A stretch of DNA of 64,000 nt from Moritella sp. 5. Lineage in GTDB: Bacteria > Pseudomonadota > Gammaproteobacteria > Enterobacterales > Moritellaceae. This document shows, in pieces, positions 17,306 to 26,287 of this stretch. The position numbers were made by a program, and so were the translations under genes. Location: the NCBI RefSeq assembly GCF_018219455.1, contig NZ_CP056122.1, positions 1,860,001 to 1,924,000 on the forward strand, read 5' to 3'. The notes under the pieces are model-generated. The model saw only the letters and a list, made by a program, of their open reading frames with translations, was not told the DNA's origin and made no database searches. The stretch's first letter is position 1, and each line of letters opens with the position of its first letter.

Positions 17306-19741
17306 ATGACGGATAGTAATGTTATTAGTTTCATCCGCAGAGTAGACCGGCAAGAATTGTGGCTGGCATTACAAACCCAGATAGCAGAATATAATCATCA
17401 TCGCTTACTACATTTGGGTTTAATTTTCAGCTTAGCCATCGCTACCAGCACCTTGCTTTGTATTCTGGTCTTAAATCATGCGAGCAAACAACAATATAAC
17501 CAAGCCAATGCACAGTTAACGAGTCCTATCGGTTTTTATATTGTCGCTGAGCAAGGTGGTCGAGTGAGTAAGAGTGACTTTGCTCACTTGCGCAGACAAG
17601 GCTTCACTCACATTACGCCAGTATTAACATTTCGAAAGAATCTTGCGAATGGCGAACGTTTGAAGTTCCTTGCTATTGATATGCTAGGGCTGAGTATTGC
17701 TAATCCTGCCCAATTCAATCATCAAGCCGTTTTGTTCACTAAAGCGCATTTGGCGTCACTGGATGTTGATATCGATATCAACCCCGACGTTAATTCTGTA
17801 TTGATATTGGCTGACAAAACCCCCATTCCCATTCGTTTAACCACAAGCGAACAATGGGGTCGGGTTGCACTGCTTGATATTGCACTCGCTTGGCAGTTAT
17901 TTCCCCAGCAGATTGATTTCAGCGCGTTAATGGTGGCGCCATTGACAGCATCACAGAAGCAGGCGTTAGAGGCTGTATTGCCCGCGCATTTATCCCTCAA
18001 TGAACCTTGGTCATATCAAGAACGCAGTGGATTTGCCGATGCGCTGCACCTTAACTTAATGGCATTGGCTGTTTTAGGATTTATTGTCAGTATGTTTATT
18101 GCGTTTCAGGCTGGTGAGCAGGCTTGGCATAAACGTGCTGAATTAGCGATGCAGTTACGTTTGTTGGGGGTTGCACTATATACGATAAAAATAGCCATGT
18201 TGCTTGAAGCGTTATTTCTGGTGTTTGTTGCCAGTATTGTCGGGGTATTGATTGCAGTCGCGCTAGTGACCGTATTATTGCCCTTGCTGGGACTCACGTT
18301 TAGTCAGCTTTATTCACTGAATATGAGTGGTCACTTTGCTTGGCAATGGCAATACGCATTATGGGCGCTGCTTATTTCATCCGTTGCGGTATTACTGGCA
18401 TTAGCAAAGCAATTTAAGCGGATCAGTACTGCTCATGTTACTTTTACTACAAGCACGGTAAAAGGCTACCTTCCTCGATTGGTCACGTTAGCGGGAGCGG
18501 TTATTCTATTGCTGTTATTTATCGGGTGGCCGAGCCAAAGTTGGTACCAGATCATGGTTAAGTATGGCCTGTTATTGATCGCGAGTGTGCTGTTTTTACC
18601 CCATTTTTTACAAGGCATGTTATTTCTAAGTGGGCTGGGTGTGACGTCTTTTGGATTTAACTCTTTCCGGGTTAACTATATTTTTCAAGATGCCAGTAAT
18701 CAGATTAGACGACGTTACTTACCCCTAGCGGCTTTTTATCTCGCGTTAACAACCAGTATTGCTGCCGCTTTAATGGTACACAGTTTTGAGGGGGCGTTTG
18801 TGCGCTTTCTTGATCAACAATTAAGTGCAGATTTGCTTATCCGTTATCATCATGGCCAAAAACCACAGGTGGAAGATTGGCTGCAAAATAACAATGATAT
18901 TGATGAATATACTCTGCATCAGCATACTTGGGCGAGGATAGAGAGTGACGCCGTTAAAGTATCCAGTTATCAGTCACCCCAACAGCTGTCATCGCTATTA
19001 TTAAAGTCGTTATCGACTAAGATTAAGCAGGGGTGCTTTATCAATGAACAGCTCGCGCTTAAACGCCAATTGGCCGTTGAACAATTAATTCATTTTCATC
19101 AGGGAGAGATGCAATATAGCTGTCATATTCAAGGTATTTATTATGAATATGGCTATCCGGGTTTTTCACTGACGTTAGATACCGCACAAGCTAATCGGTC
19201 ATTTACGGGCTGGATTTATAGTGGTTTCGGTGTGTATTTTCGTTCCGGTACTGTTATCGATAAACAAGCTGTGGGCTTGGCGTTGGGGTTGGCTGATGAT
19301 CAAATATATGCGCCCTCACAAGTAAAAAAAATAGCGCTGAAGGTATTTTCACAGACCTTTATATTAACGCAGTTGATCGCGGTTATATTATTGGTGATTG
19401 CTTGTTTTGGCCTGTTTCTATCGGCTAATGGTTTAGAGCTGGCACGTAAAGCCGATTTATACATTTTGTGCAGCTTGGGTTATAGCAAGGCCGATCTGTT
19501 TGTTCATATGCTGATGCAATGGTGCTTACTTGCTGTGGGCTGCGTACTTTTAAGCTGGCCAATCGCCACAATATTAGCCCATGCATTGGTGAGTCAGGCA
19601 TTACCAGCTTCTTTTGGTTGGTCAATGCCACTGATGTTCAATGTGGGGTCCTTTGCTGTCAGCAGCATATTCGGATTGTTATTCTTATTGCCAGCACTCG
19701 GTATTCCGCTGTTTAAATTGAATTTAAGGAGTCGCAGATGA
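17306..19741 (+). CDS. FtsX-like ABC transporter permease
   Basis: An 811-residue inner-membrane permease with one helix near residue 40, a large periplasmic region, a central bundle of helices (about 250-460), a second periplasmic region and a C-terminal set of three helices; the double FtsX arrangement is that of large LolC/YbbP-like permeases. The stop overlaps the next gene by 4 bases (ATGA). With the ATPase and an AttH lipoprotein it forms a three-gene export or envelope-maintenance system of unknown substrate. Confidence 0.85.
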   Translation: MTDSNVISFIRRVDRQELWLALQTQIAEYNHHRLLHLGLIFSLAIATSTLLCILVLNHASKQQYNQANAQLTSPIGFYIVAEQGGRVSKSDFAHLRRQGFTHITPVLTFRKNLANGERLKFLAIDMLGLSIANPAQFNHQAVLFTKAHLASLDVDIDINPDVNSVLILADKTPIPIRLTTSEQWGRVALLDIALAWQLFPQQIDFSALMVAPLTASQKQALEAVLPAHLSLNEPWSYQERSGFADALHLNLMALAVLGFIVSMFIAFQAGEQAWHKRAELAMQLRLLGVALYTIKIAMLLEALFLVFVASIVGVLIAVALVTVLLPLLGLTFSQLYSLNMSGHFAWQWQYALWALLISSVAVLLALAKQFKRISTAHVTFTTSTVKGYLPRLVTLAGAVILLLLFIGWPSQSWYQIMVKYGLLLIASVLFLPHFLQGMLFLSGLGVTSFGFNSFRVNYIFQDASNQIRRRYLPLAAFYLALTTSIAAALMVHSFEGAFVRFLDQQLSADLLIRYHHGQKPQVEDWLQNNNDIDEYTLHQHTWARIESDAVKVSSYQSPQQLSSLLLKSLSTKIKQGCFINEQLALKRQLAVEQLIHFHQGEMQYSCHIQGIYYEYGYPGFSLTLDTAQANRSFTGWIYSGFGVYFRSGTVIDKQAVGLALGLADDQIYAPSQVKKIALKVFSQTFILTQLIAVILLVIACFGLFLSANGLELARKADLYILCSLGYSKADLFVHMLMQWCLLAVGCVLLSWPIATILAHALVSQALPASFGWSMPLMFNVGSFAVSSIFGLLFLLPALGIPLFKLNLRSRR

Positions 19742-20832
19742 AACCACGTAAAATGTTTAAATTGTTCGTGTTTGTAGTATTAGTCGTACTCTTATTATTA
19801 TCCTGTGGCGAACAAGTCAAAACATTACCTGAGCTGAATAAAAGTCCGCTTAAAGTCGGAGAAGGTGAGGAACTACAATATGCGCAGGCCTTACCTGAGC
19901 ATCAGTTTCGTTTTCCTCAAGCACATTCGCCACATAAAGATTATCGCCATGAATGGTGGTACTTAACGTCTAATTTAAAGAGTGACACGGGAATACGTTT
20001 TGCTACGCAATGGACGTTATTCCGTACCGCGGTTAATCAGGCGCAGTGGTATTTTGCTCATGGTGCGTTGGCGGATACTAAGGTGCACCTTGCTGCCTTT
20101 CGTCAGGGAAGGGAAGAGTTTGCTAATGTGGCTATTACTGAGCAACCTTTTTCTGCTGCAATTGATGATTGGTTATGGCAGTCGTCGGCGGCATTATTAC
20201 CTGCGCAGCTCAGTTATGGGTCTGCGCGTACCGATAATGAAGCGTGGCAGGTAAAATTATCGCTAGTGACTGCGAGTCCATTTTTTCTGCAAGGTGAGCA
20301 GGGCTATAGTAAAAAGCATCAGCGTGAGGCGATCGCTAGCCATTATTATTCTCAGCCCTTTATCGACGTAGAAGGTGAAGTATTATGGCAAGGACAATGG
20401 CTCAATGTGACTGGTTCAGCTTGGTTTGACCGCGAGTGGGGGTCGGCAATGCTCGCGCAAGATCAACTGGGTTGGGATTGGTTTTCTTTACGTGTATCAA
20501 CAGATAAAGCCTTGATGATTTACCGTATTCGCTCTTCTGAACAGGATTTTATCTATGGTAGTTTGATGCATACTAATGGCGCTATTGATATTCTTGATGC
20601 GAATAATATTAAGTTGGTCAGTCATGTTAACGACAGGCTAGATTATCCCTATGCATTTGACTTACACGTAGAAAAACAAAGTATTGGTTTAAATGTTGAT
20701 TTACGCGTGGCTGTGATTAATCAGCAGCAGATCATGCGCTTTGGTATTGAATATTTTGAGGGGATGGTCAGTTTTAAAGGTTCTCATGACGGAGAGGGAT
20801 TTGTGGAAATGACGGGTTATGTAAACGAGTGA
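19738..20832 (+). CDS. AttH/CrtC-like lipoprotein (lipocalin-like hydratase fold)
   Basis: A 364-residue lipoprotein: signal peptide with lipobox LLSC (Cys23), then the AttH/CrtC pattern EWWYLTSNL..GIRFATQWTLFR, a W-F-A-H-G-A-L motif, and GSAWFDREWGS. CrtC enzymes hydrate carotenoids, while AttH homologues are found with ABC permeases and have no proven substrate. It is translationally coupled to the FtsX permease, so it is probably the periplasmic partner of that transporter, perhaps binding or modifying a hydrophobic molecule. Confidence 0.83.
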   Translation: MKPRKMFKLFVFVVLVVLLLLSCGEQVKTLPELNKSPLKVGEGEELQYAQALPEHQFRFPQAHSPHKDYRHEWWYLTSNLKSDTGIRFATQWTLFRTAVNQAQWYFAHGALADTKVHLAAFRQGREEFANVAITEQPFSAAIDDWLWQSSAALLPAQLSYGSARTDNEAWQVKLSLVTASPFFLQGEQGYSKKHQREAIASHYYSQPFIDVEGEVLWQGQWLNVTGSAWFDREWGSAMLAQDQLGWDWFSLRVSTDKALMIYRIRSSEQDFIYGSLMHTNGAIDILDANNIKLVSHVNDRLDYPYAFDLHVEKQSIGLNVDLRVAVINQQQIMRFGIEYFEGMVSFKGSHDGEGFVEMTGYVNE

Positions 20833-20839
20833 ACAATGA

Positions 20840-20872
20840 AGCCCATTGCAGAAAATCAAGTCGCAATGGGCT
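20840..20872. terminator. Hairpin between convergent genes
   Basis: Perfect 10-base stem AGCCCATTGC / GCAATGGGCT with a 13-base loop, 7 bases after the AttH gene stop and before the stop of the M50 gene on the other strand. No T-run follows, so termination efficiency is uncertain. Confidence 0.6.
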
Positions 20873-20889
20873 GGTGGCACCGCTGGTAA

Positions 20890-21990
20890 TTAGCTTTGTA
20901 ATATCTGCAGTGGTAAGGAGAGTAACTCATCGCCCATACCGGCAAAGTACCAAATCACGCCAATAAGCGCGCCTACTGTCGCCATATACCAGATAGCGGA
21001 AAACAGCTGCCCGTATTTGTCGAGGGGTAATAGATGGCTTTGATGACGGCTACGCCATTCAAATACGATCTCGACGCTACCAATTAACAGCATGAAGCCA
21101 AGCAGGGCCAAGCCTAAGCTATAGCTGATGAATATCCCGGCCACTGCCCCTGCGATACAAGCAACTAGGCCTACGACGCTGTTCATCGAAAAGCTAATGC
21201 TTTTGAGGATGTGGCCACCATCGAGCGGTAAAATCGGTAACAAGTTAAATAGATTCAGCAAGGCGTTAAAGCTGGCCAGTCCGGCAAAGAATATTTCCCC
21301 TGTTAGCCAGTAGGCGACAAGAGACAGCAGCGACATGATCAAGCCAAAGGTGGGGCCCATAATCGAGATCACCACATCTTGCCAACGGGTATTAATCTTA
21401 TCATCACCTAATGCTAACCCGCCCATAAACGGGATCAGGTAAATGCCTTTGGTCTTCATACCAAAGTATTTCATGGCTTTAACATGGCCGTATTCATGAA
21501 ACACCAGGCAAGCAATCAAGGCGAGGGCAAACTGCCATGAAAATAGCCATGAATAAGCAGCCAGGCTGGCGCCGGCCAGCACTACCTTGATAACCTTGGC
21601 ACTCTTCAATAACTTTAACGCCAGCGAGCCTAAACCAATTAAGCTAAACTTTTGCTTTGCGGCAACCGGATGTTGCGGGGTTTGCCGTTCAATATCTTTT
21701 GTGTCGCGCTGGCCTTGGTTAATGAGCTGTTCATCAACATACAAGGCATAGTCTATTTTAAAGGGTTGCCAGAGTAGCTCGGTGGTGAGCTTTATAAGGA
21801 TGCTGGCTGGTGGTTGCGTATCATCGCGGTGTTGGTTGAGTTCAAATTCATGGGTTTTACTGCCCTCATTGTCACTAGAGGCGTTGATCACCGACACGAG
21901 TTTGTCGTCCCAAAATACTTGTTGCCAGCCTGCTAGCGAGCCTTCTAGCCGCAGCGATTTGCCAAGGCAGTCAATGTTTAATAATTCCAA
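20890..21990 (-). CDS. Site-2-protease-like M50 membrane metallopeptidase
   Basis: A 366-residue protein with a soluble N-terminal domain of about 125 residues and a membrane domain holding the zinc site H165-E-Y-G-H169 and a later LLPILPLDGGHIL motif, whose Asp is the third ligand in this family. It is expected to cut transmembrane helices of regulators or remnants. The LLNLLPILPLDGG form is typical of M50 enzymes. It is a single gene, convergent with the AttH operon. Confidence 0.85.
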   Translation of the reverse strand: MELLNIDCLGKSLRLEGSLAGWQQVFWDDKLVSVINASSDNEGSKTHEFELNQHRDDTQPPASILIKLTTELLWQPFKIDYALYVDEQLINQGQRDTKDIERQTPQHPVAAKQKFSLIGLGSLALKLLKSAKVIKVVLAGASLAAYSWLFSWQFALALIACLVFHEYGHVKAMKYFGMKTKGIYLIPFMGGLALGDDKINTRWQDVVISIMGPTFGLIMSLLSLVAYWLTGEIFFAGLASFNALLNLFNLLPILPLDGGHILKSISFSMNSVVGLVACIAGAVAGIFISYSLGLALLGFMLLIGSVEIVFEWRSRHQSHLLPLDKYGQLFSAIWYMATVGALIGVIWYFAGMGDELLSLPLQILQS

Positions 21991-22190
21991 GTTAAGCCTT
22001 TATATCTATGCGGTCGTGATGCCGAGTAATAGAGTTTAAGTTACTGTCGTGACAGTATGTTTGCCGACGGCAGAGTATAGCAAAAAGTATAGCAAAGAGA
22101 AAAACGCGATAACAGTACCAGCTGAATGGATTTGCTCGACGTTATCTGTACGTGAGGACTATTGTTCTCATTTGGTTAGTTGCCTTTTGG

Positions 22191-22364
22191 TCATGTCTTT
22201 TGCAATTGTTGCAGGCTTAGATTCGAGGTCGTAAACTTATCTGATGACAGGTTAAAGTAAGCAGAAATGCGGCGTACCGCACGAGAGTAATCATCAATAG
22301 TCGCTGGCCGTTTACCTTGCAGCAATAAATTGGTAAGGTATTGTTCATAAAGAGTATTAAAGCG
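22191..22364 (-). pseudogene. Tyrosine recombinase N-terminal remnant
   Basis: A short open stretch between stops encodes about 57 residues, including YEQYLTNLLLQGKRPATI then DDYSRAVRRISAYFN. This matches the N-terminal core-binding (SAM-like) domain of tyrosine recombinases of the integron/IS-associated type. No catalytic R..H-x-x-R..Y domain follows, so only a relic remains. It marks an old insertion beside the TagO gene. The rest of the gap 21991-22391 shows nothing else recognisable. Confidence 0.65.
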
Positions 22365-22391
22365 TTAAGCATCGCAAGGATAGAGCTGAAG

Positions 22392-22985
22392 ATGATGAGA
22401 CAAATTTTACTGGTAGCAGCCTCACTGTTGTTGGCTGCAAACGCTAGCGCTACAATCACTGAAAAAGAATATGCTAAATGCGCTATTGTTGAAGGGGATC
22501 TGGTTAGACTTGAGTGTTTTGATAATTTGGCTGTAGCTAAAAAGCTTAATGTCCGTCAAGTTAAACCAGCGTCGTTCGTGGGCAAAGGAAAGTGGTATGT
22601 ATCCGTAGATGGTTCTAAGGCCATCACATTGACTTTGAATGCTGATTCTGGAAAAAACCGATGGGGTAAACCGGTTTCTCTGGTTGTAAGGTGTAAAAAT
22701 AATACAACAGATCTCTATATTGGCTGGAACGACTATCTTGGTCTCGAAGCTTCGGTTCTGACCCAAGTCGGTACGCATAAAGCAATGACTCAAAACTGGA
22801 GTATGTCTACTGACAAAAATACCACATATCACAACGAGCCAATTCCTTTCATAAAAGAGATGCTTGATTCTCCTAAGTTAGTGACTCAAGTAACGTTGTA
22901 CAATAAAAGCGCCATTACAGCTGTTTTCAATACCTCTGGTTTAGAAAATATTATAAAGCCGCTTAGAGAACGTTGTGGCTGGTAA
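22392..22985 (+). CDS. tagO: TagO/VasI-like type VI secretion-associated protein (orphan)
   Basis: About 197 residues: signal peptide (MMRQILLVAASLLLAANASA), then a C-A-I-V-E-G-D-L-V-R-L-E-C-F-D motif, GKWYV.VDGSKAITLTL, a WGKPVSLVVRCKNNTTDLYIGW strand pair and a YLG segment. This matches VasI/TagO proteins encoded in many type VI secretion clusters. No other T6SS gene is in the window, and similar proteins also occur alone or in phages. The start is placed at 22392, since the longer frame from 22341 overlaps the recombinase relic and lacks the signal peptide at its N-terminus. Confidence 0.65.
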   Translation: MMRQILLVAASLLLAANASATITEKEYAKCAIVEGDLVRLECFDNLAVAKKLNVRQVKPASFVGKGKWYVSVDGSKAITLTLNADSGKNRWGKPVSLVVRCKNNTTDLYIGWNDYLGLEASVLTQVGTHKAMTQNWSMSTDKNTTYHNEPIPFIKEMLDSPKLVTQVTLYNKSAITAVFNTSGLENIIKPLRERCGW

Positions 22986-23151
22986 TTTGTATCAATAACT
23001 TAGTGTGATTATTCAGCAACGGATGACGCTGCTGAGTTTGCGATACTTGTCGTTATGGCAGAGTAGAGTGTAGTGTAGAACGGTTCTGGGCAGAAAGTGT
23101 CAGTACCCTTGGTCTAATTCGCTCCTTTTCCTGAGCAAAAAAGAATATCCG

Positions 23152-23700
23152 CTAGCTCGCATCCCCCGCTGAAAGTTGGAGGATCCAAGACGCTATCTCT
23201 TCAATTTTGGTTTGGTTTCCATTTAGTAGTCGGGTCATTAAACCACCAAGTAACAAAGCATAAGCCTGATTCGCATTCTCTTTGCCTACTATTTTATTTA
23301 GCTCTGCTAGGAATTTGTTGTCAGCCATTTTTAGAAGCTTATCATTCGCTATATCTTGGCTGTCCCTATTTTTGACATAGTCCAGTAGCACCGTCATTTC
23401 GCCCTTAAAACGGCTATCCAAGGTCTTTATCAATTGGACTATGGCTAGCTTCTTGTCTTCAGGTAGAGCTGAAGTACTATCTACGCCATAAAGTGAGTGT
23501 GGCTCTAGCACAAACTCTGTACAGGCGGTAAATAACTCTTCTTTACTTGAAAAGTAATGATAAAGAGCGCTTTTGGATACACCCAATGCTTCTGCAATGC
23601 CTCGCATTCCTAACCCGTTCAGCCCGTGTTCTGAAAAAATATCAACTGCTTTGGTGATTAATTTATTACGGTATGCTTCTCGATCTACGATTTTTGGCAT
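23152..23700 (-). CDS. TetR-family transcriptional regulator
   Basis: 182 residues with an N-terminal TetR helix-turn-helix (AVDIFSEHGLNGLGMRGIAEALGVSKSALYHYF, about 17-50, here split in the text) and a variable ligand domain. It is divergent from the membrane protein/SDR pair, and the 204-base gap contains four related palindromes, so it very likely represses both its own gene and the pair until a ligand binds. Confidence 0.88.
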   Translation of the reverse strand: MPKIVDREAYRNKLITKAVDIFSEHGLNGLGMRGIAEALGVSKSALYHYFSSKEELFTACTEFVLEPHSLYGVDSTSALPEDKKLAIVQLIKTLDSRFKGEMTVLLDYVKNRDSQDIANDKLLKMADNKFLAELNKIVGKENANQAYALLLGGLMTRLLNGNQTKIEEIASWILQLSAGDAS

Positions 23701-23717
23701 GGTTTCGCCCCTTTTAA

Positions 23718-23860
23718 AGTCCCTAGGACTATATTCTCATTTCCTTTAAAAGTCCACTGGACGATAAAAACCAACATTTAAAAGACCAGTTGGACTAAAA
23801 ACATTGACAAGATCCAAATTGATCGGTTAATCTTATTTAGACCGATCGGACTAAATAAGA
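23718..23860. promoter_or_regulatory. Cluster of four TetR operator-like palindromes
   Basis: Four related sites lie in the divergent gap: AGTCCCTAGGACT (23718-23730), AGTCCACTGGACG (23751-23763), AGACCAGTTGGACT (23783-23796) and AGACCGATCGGACT inside a 30-base near-perfect palindrome (23831-23860, one mismatched pair). All share AG(T/A)CC..GGAC. A further 7-base pair GATCGGT/ACCGATC overlaps the last. They are the expected binding sites of the TetR protein encoded at 23152. Confidence 0.8.
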
Positions 23861-23904
23861 TTGTATATTGCTCGTCCGTAATAATTTCAAATGAAGGGGA
23901 CAAC

Positions 23905-24522
23905 ATGACCAAAGATCAAATAACCTTAAAAGGTGCACCTATTAACTGGCAGTGCAACGGGAAGTTTAATTTCACAACAGGCTATGGTGCGACTAAAGCT
24001 GAGAGTGCAATTGCAAATTATGCTGCATTCATAGCACCAGCAATCCTATACTTTTTTGCGTGGAAAGAGCTTGATTGGAGTGTATTACAAATTATCGTAG
24101 CAGCCGTTTTAACCTTGGATATGATTGGTGGTGTGCTAACAAACTCGCTTGGTTCAATGAAGCGTTATCTTTATACAGACCAAAACCTAGATGTTAATTG
24201 GCTGGGAAAACTGGTTAGAAGTAAATTTCTATTCCCAGCTATCCACTTTCAATTGTTTGCGATTCCACTGTGTTTTGACATCGCATGGTCTTATGCCTTC
24301 TTTTGGTATGGCATGATGATGGTATCAATTGTATTTATTCATTTTATACCTTTGTACCTACAACGCGCTGTCGCATTGTTGATCGTAATGCTATCGATCA
24401 TTCTTGCTCAGCTTATACCTTCCCCTGTCGGTCTTGAGTGGATAGCTCCAATTTTCATAATGAAGTTAGTACTTTCTCATGGCGTAAGAGAAGAACCGTA
24501 TCGCCGAACATTAGCGGAGTAA
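23905..24522 (+). CDS. Membrane protein of unknown function
   Basis: 205 residues with about five or six predicted membrane helices after a polar N-terminus of ~35 residues. I do not recognise the family. AAGGGGA lies upstream of ATG 23905. It is followed after 24 bases by an SDR/NmrA-type enzyme, and both are under the four-palindrome control region, so the pair may act together in response to the TetR ligand. Confidence 0.75.
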   Translation: MTKDQITLKGAPINWQCNGKFNFTTGYGATKAESAIANYAAFIAPAILYFFAWKELDWSVLQIIVAAVLTLDMIGGVLTNSLGSMKRYLYTDQNLDVNWLGKLVRSKFLFPAIHFQLFAIPLCFDIAWSYAFFWYGMMMVSIVFIHFIPLYLQRAVALLIVMLSIILAQLIPSPVGLEWIAPIFIMKLVLSHGVREEPYRRTLAE

Positions 24523-24546
24523 TTAGCCGTAAAAGGTAAGGAAAAT

Positions 24547-25422
24547 ATGATGACGACATCAAAAAAGGTTTTAGTTGTGGGTGCGACTGGCTACTTAGGC
24601 CTACATATCGTTAAGCAACTACAAGAGCGTGGACAGGACTTTGTTGCGCTGGCTCGCAACAAACAAAAGTTACTAATAAACGGGGTAAATGAAGCACAGA
24701 TTATTGAGGTGCAAGTTACTAACCAGCAACAACTTGAAGGCATTTGCAATGATGTCGATGTCGTTATCTCTTGCTTAGGTATTACTCGACAGCAAGATGG
24801 TTTGAAGTATATGGATATCGACTACCAAGCCAATCTAAACATTCTGCTAGAGGCTGAAAAAGCAGGAGTTGAGAAATTTATCTATATTTCAGCGCTCAAT
24901 GCGCCAAAATATTCCAATGTTCGTATGTTGAGAGCTAAAGAAAGGTTTTCTATACGCCTACTCAGCTCAGAAAGACTACAACCATGCGTTATTAGACCAA
25001 ACGGCTTCTTCTCTGATTTAGAAGAAATTTATCACATGGCAACCAAAGGTAGTGTTTACTTGTTTGGCTCTTTATCGATAAAGTTAAACCCAATTCATGG
25101 TGAAGACCTCGCTGCATTTTGTATTGAAGCTATTAATTCTAACTTGAAAGAACTAGACATAGGTGGCCCTGAAGTATTAACAATAACTCAGATTGCACAG
25201 TTTGCTTTTGAAGCACAGTATAAAGACGTGAATATTATTCGATTACCTGACTGTCTAAGGCGTTTAACTTTGTGTTTAATGAAACACCTACCTGAGAAAT
25301 GGGGTGGTGCTGCTGAGTTTTTCTTAACTGTTATGGGAAATGACAGTATTGCTCCAACCTATGGAGAGCGTAAAATTAGGGATTACTATACGGAAGTATT
25401 TACGGTGGTAAACCAGCCATGA
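24547..25422 (+). CDS. NmrA/SDR-type NAD(P)-binding oxidoreductase
   Basis: 291 residues with an N-terminal Rossmann motif V-G-A-T-G-Y-L-G-L-H-I and VISCLGITRQ, then KFIYISALNA, as in atypical SDRs (NmrA/NDUFA9-like). No clear YxxxK catalytic pair is seen, typical of this atypical group, so it may be a sensor or act on an electron-transfer partner. ATG 24547 or 24550 could be the start. Second gene of the TetR-controlled pair. Confidence 0.83.
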   Translation: MMTTSKKVLVVGATGYLGLHIVKQLQERGQDFVALARNKQKLLINGVNEAQIIEVQVTNQQQLEGICNDVDVVISCLGITRQQDGLKYMDIDYQANLNILLEAEKAGVEKFIYISALNAPKYSNVRMLRAKERFSIRLLSSERLQPCVIRPNGFFSDLEEIYHMATKGSVYLFGSLSIKLNPIHGEDLAAFCIEAINSNLKELDIGGPEVLTITQIAQFAFEAQYKDVNIIRLPDCLRRLTLCLMKHLPEKWGGAAEFFLTVMGNDSIAPTYGERKIRDYYTEVFTVVNQP

Positions 25423-25448
25423 TAATAAAGAGTCTTAAGAAAGTCTAA

Positions 25449-25760
25449 AATGTTTCGGGGCAAAAATATCCCAGATATAAGCAAACGTACGAAGAGTTTG
25501 GTTGGAAGATGATGGACTCCATCGATCGGGTGTATATAAACAGTAAGGCTAAAAAAACTTTAGGCTGGCGTCCTAAATATGATTTTATCTACGCTCTAAC
25601 CTCTTTATCCAAAGGAGGAAGTTTTCGCAGCCAGTTGGCTATCGACGTCGGAGTGAATTATTACCATGATAAAGCTTTTTCGAAAGGCCCATATCCGGTA
25701 AAAGAATATCCAAGGCCTGCTTGGGCGAGTGACATTATCTGTAGTGAAGTGGCACAATGA
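25449..25760 (+). pseudogene. C-terminal fragment of NAD-dependent epimerase/dehydratase
   Basis: The open frame after the stop at 25446 encodes QKYPRYKQTYEEFGWKM, IDRVYINSKAKKTLGWRP and KYDFIYAL, a recognisable C-terminal part of extended-SDR NAD-dependent epimerases. The Rossmann domain and active site are absent, and a start is only available at 25509. This is most likely what is left after a deletion or recombination, not a working enzyme. Confidence 0.7.
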
Positions 25761-25798
25761 ATTTGGCCATCTGGTTAGAGGTGATAAACTCACTTTAA

Positions 25799-25978
25799 TT
25801 AACCGCAGCAGTTACCGTTATTGGCTGGGCTATTTCTAGTAGTCCTGACTGTGAGCTTACTAAGAAAGTAATACGAATGGCATTTGAAAGCCGAGGCAAA
25901 CCAAAGACATTACTATTAAACAGAATGGATGCCCAAGTTGGGTTATTTAGAAATAAAAACAACGAGGTTGTCGATTAG
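25799..25978 (+). pseudogene. IS3-family transposase (OrfB) remnant
   Basis: An open stretch encodes VIGWAISSSPDCELTKKV then IRMAFESRGKPKTLL, matching the rve-integrase core of IS3-group transposases just before the second catalytic Asp (usually HSDQG). Here that motif is replaced by NRMDAQVG, and the frame soon ends, so it is a dead fragment. No inverted repeats could be identified. Confidence 0.65.
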
Positions 25979-26026
25979 TGGTTATATAAATGGTTATTAC
26001 TACACCAGTTTTACTTAACCACTACA

Positions 26027-26196
26027 CTATTTTTTGTAACTCATGTTCACCCATCCATAATATGTTCATATCGATCTTACATACATTTGTTATTCATTAC
26101 TCAGTGTTACTTAGTGTTACTTACAAACCCTTGGTTTTTTAGCATTTATCAACGTGATATTGTCAAATAGTACATTGATTTAACTTGCTTTATATG
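26027..26196 (+). repeat. 170-base duplicated upstream element, copy A
   Basis: This stretch matches 51301-51470 over its whole 170 bases with no gaps and about 16 mismatches by eye. It includes the direct repeat TTACTTAGTGTTACTTA. It forms the upstream region of the lipoprotein gene at 26288, so it may hold that gene's promoter. Confidence 0.85.
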
Positions 26197-26287
26197 TTGT
26201 TTTCATCTGGTGTTAAACGTCGAGATTGCACATGCATAGTGACAGATATAAAGTTTTTGATAGCAAGAGTAATTAGGGACATATCTC

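Noticed and set aside
22049-22234. Small plus-strand frame upstream of the TagO gene
   Set aside because: Overlaps the recombinase relic on the other strand, no ribosome-binding site and no recognisable features.
22422-22832. 136-residue open frame on the minus strand
   Set aside because: It mirrors the TagO-like gene, which has a signal peptide and conserved motifs; the reverse frame has none.
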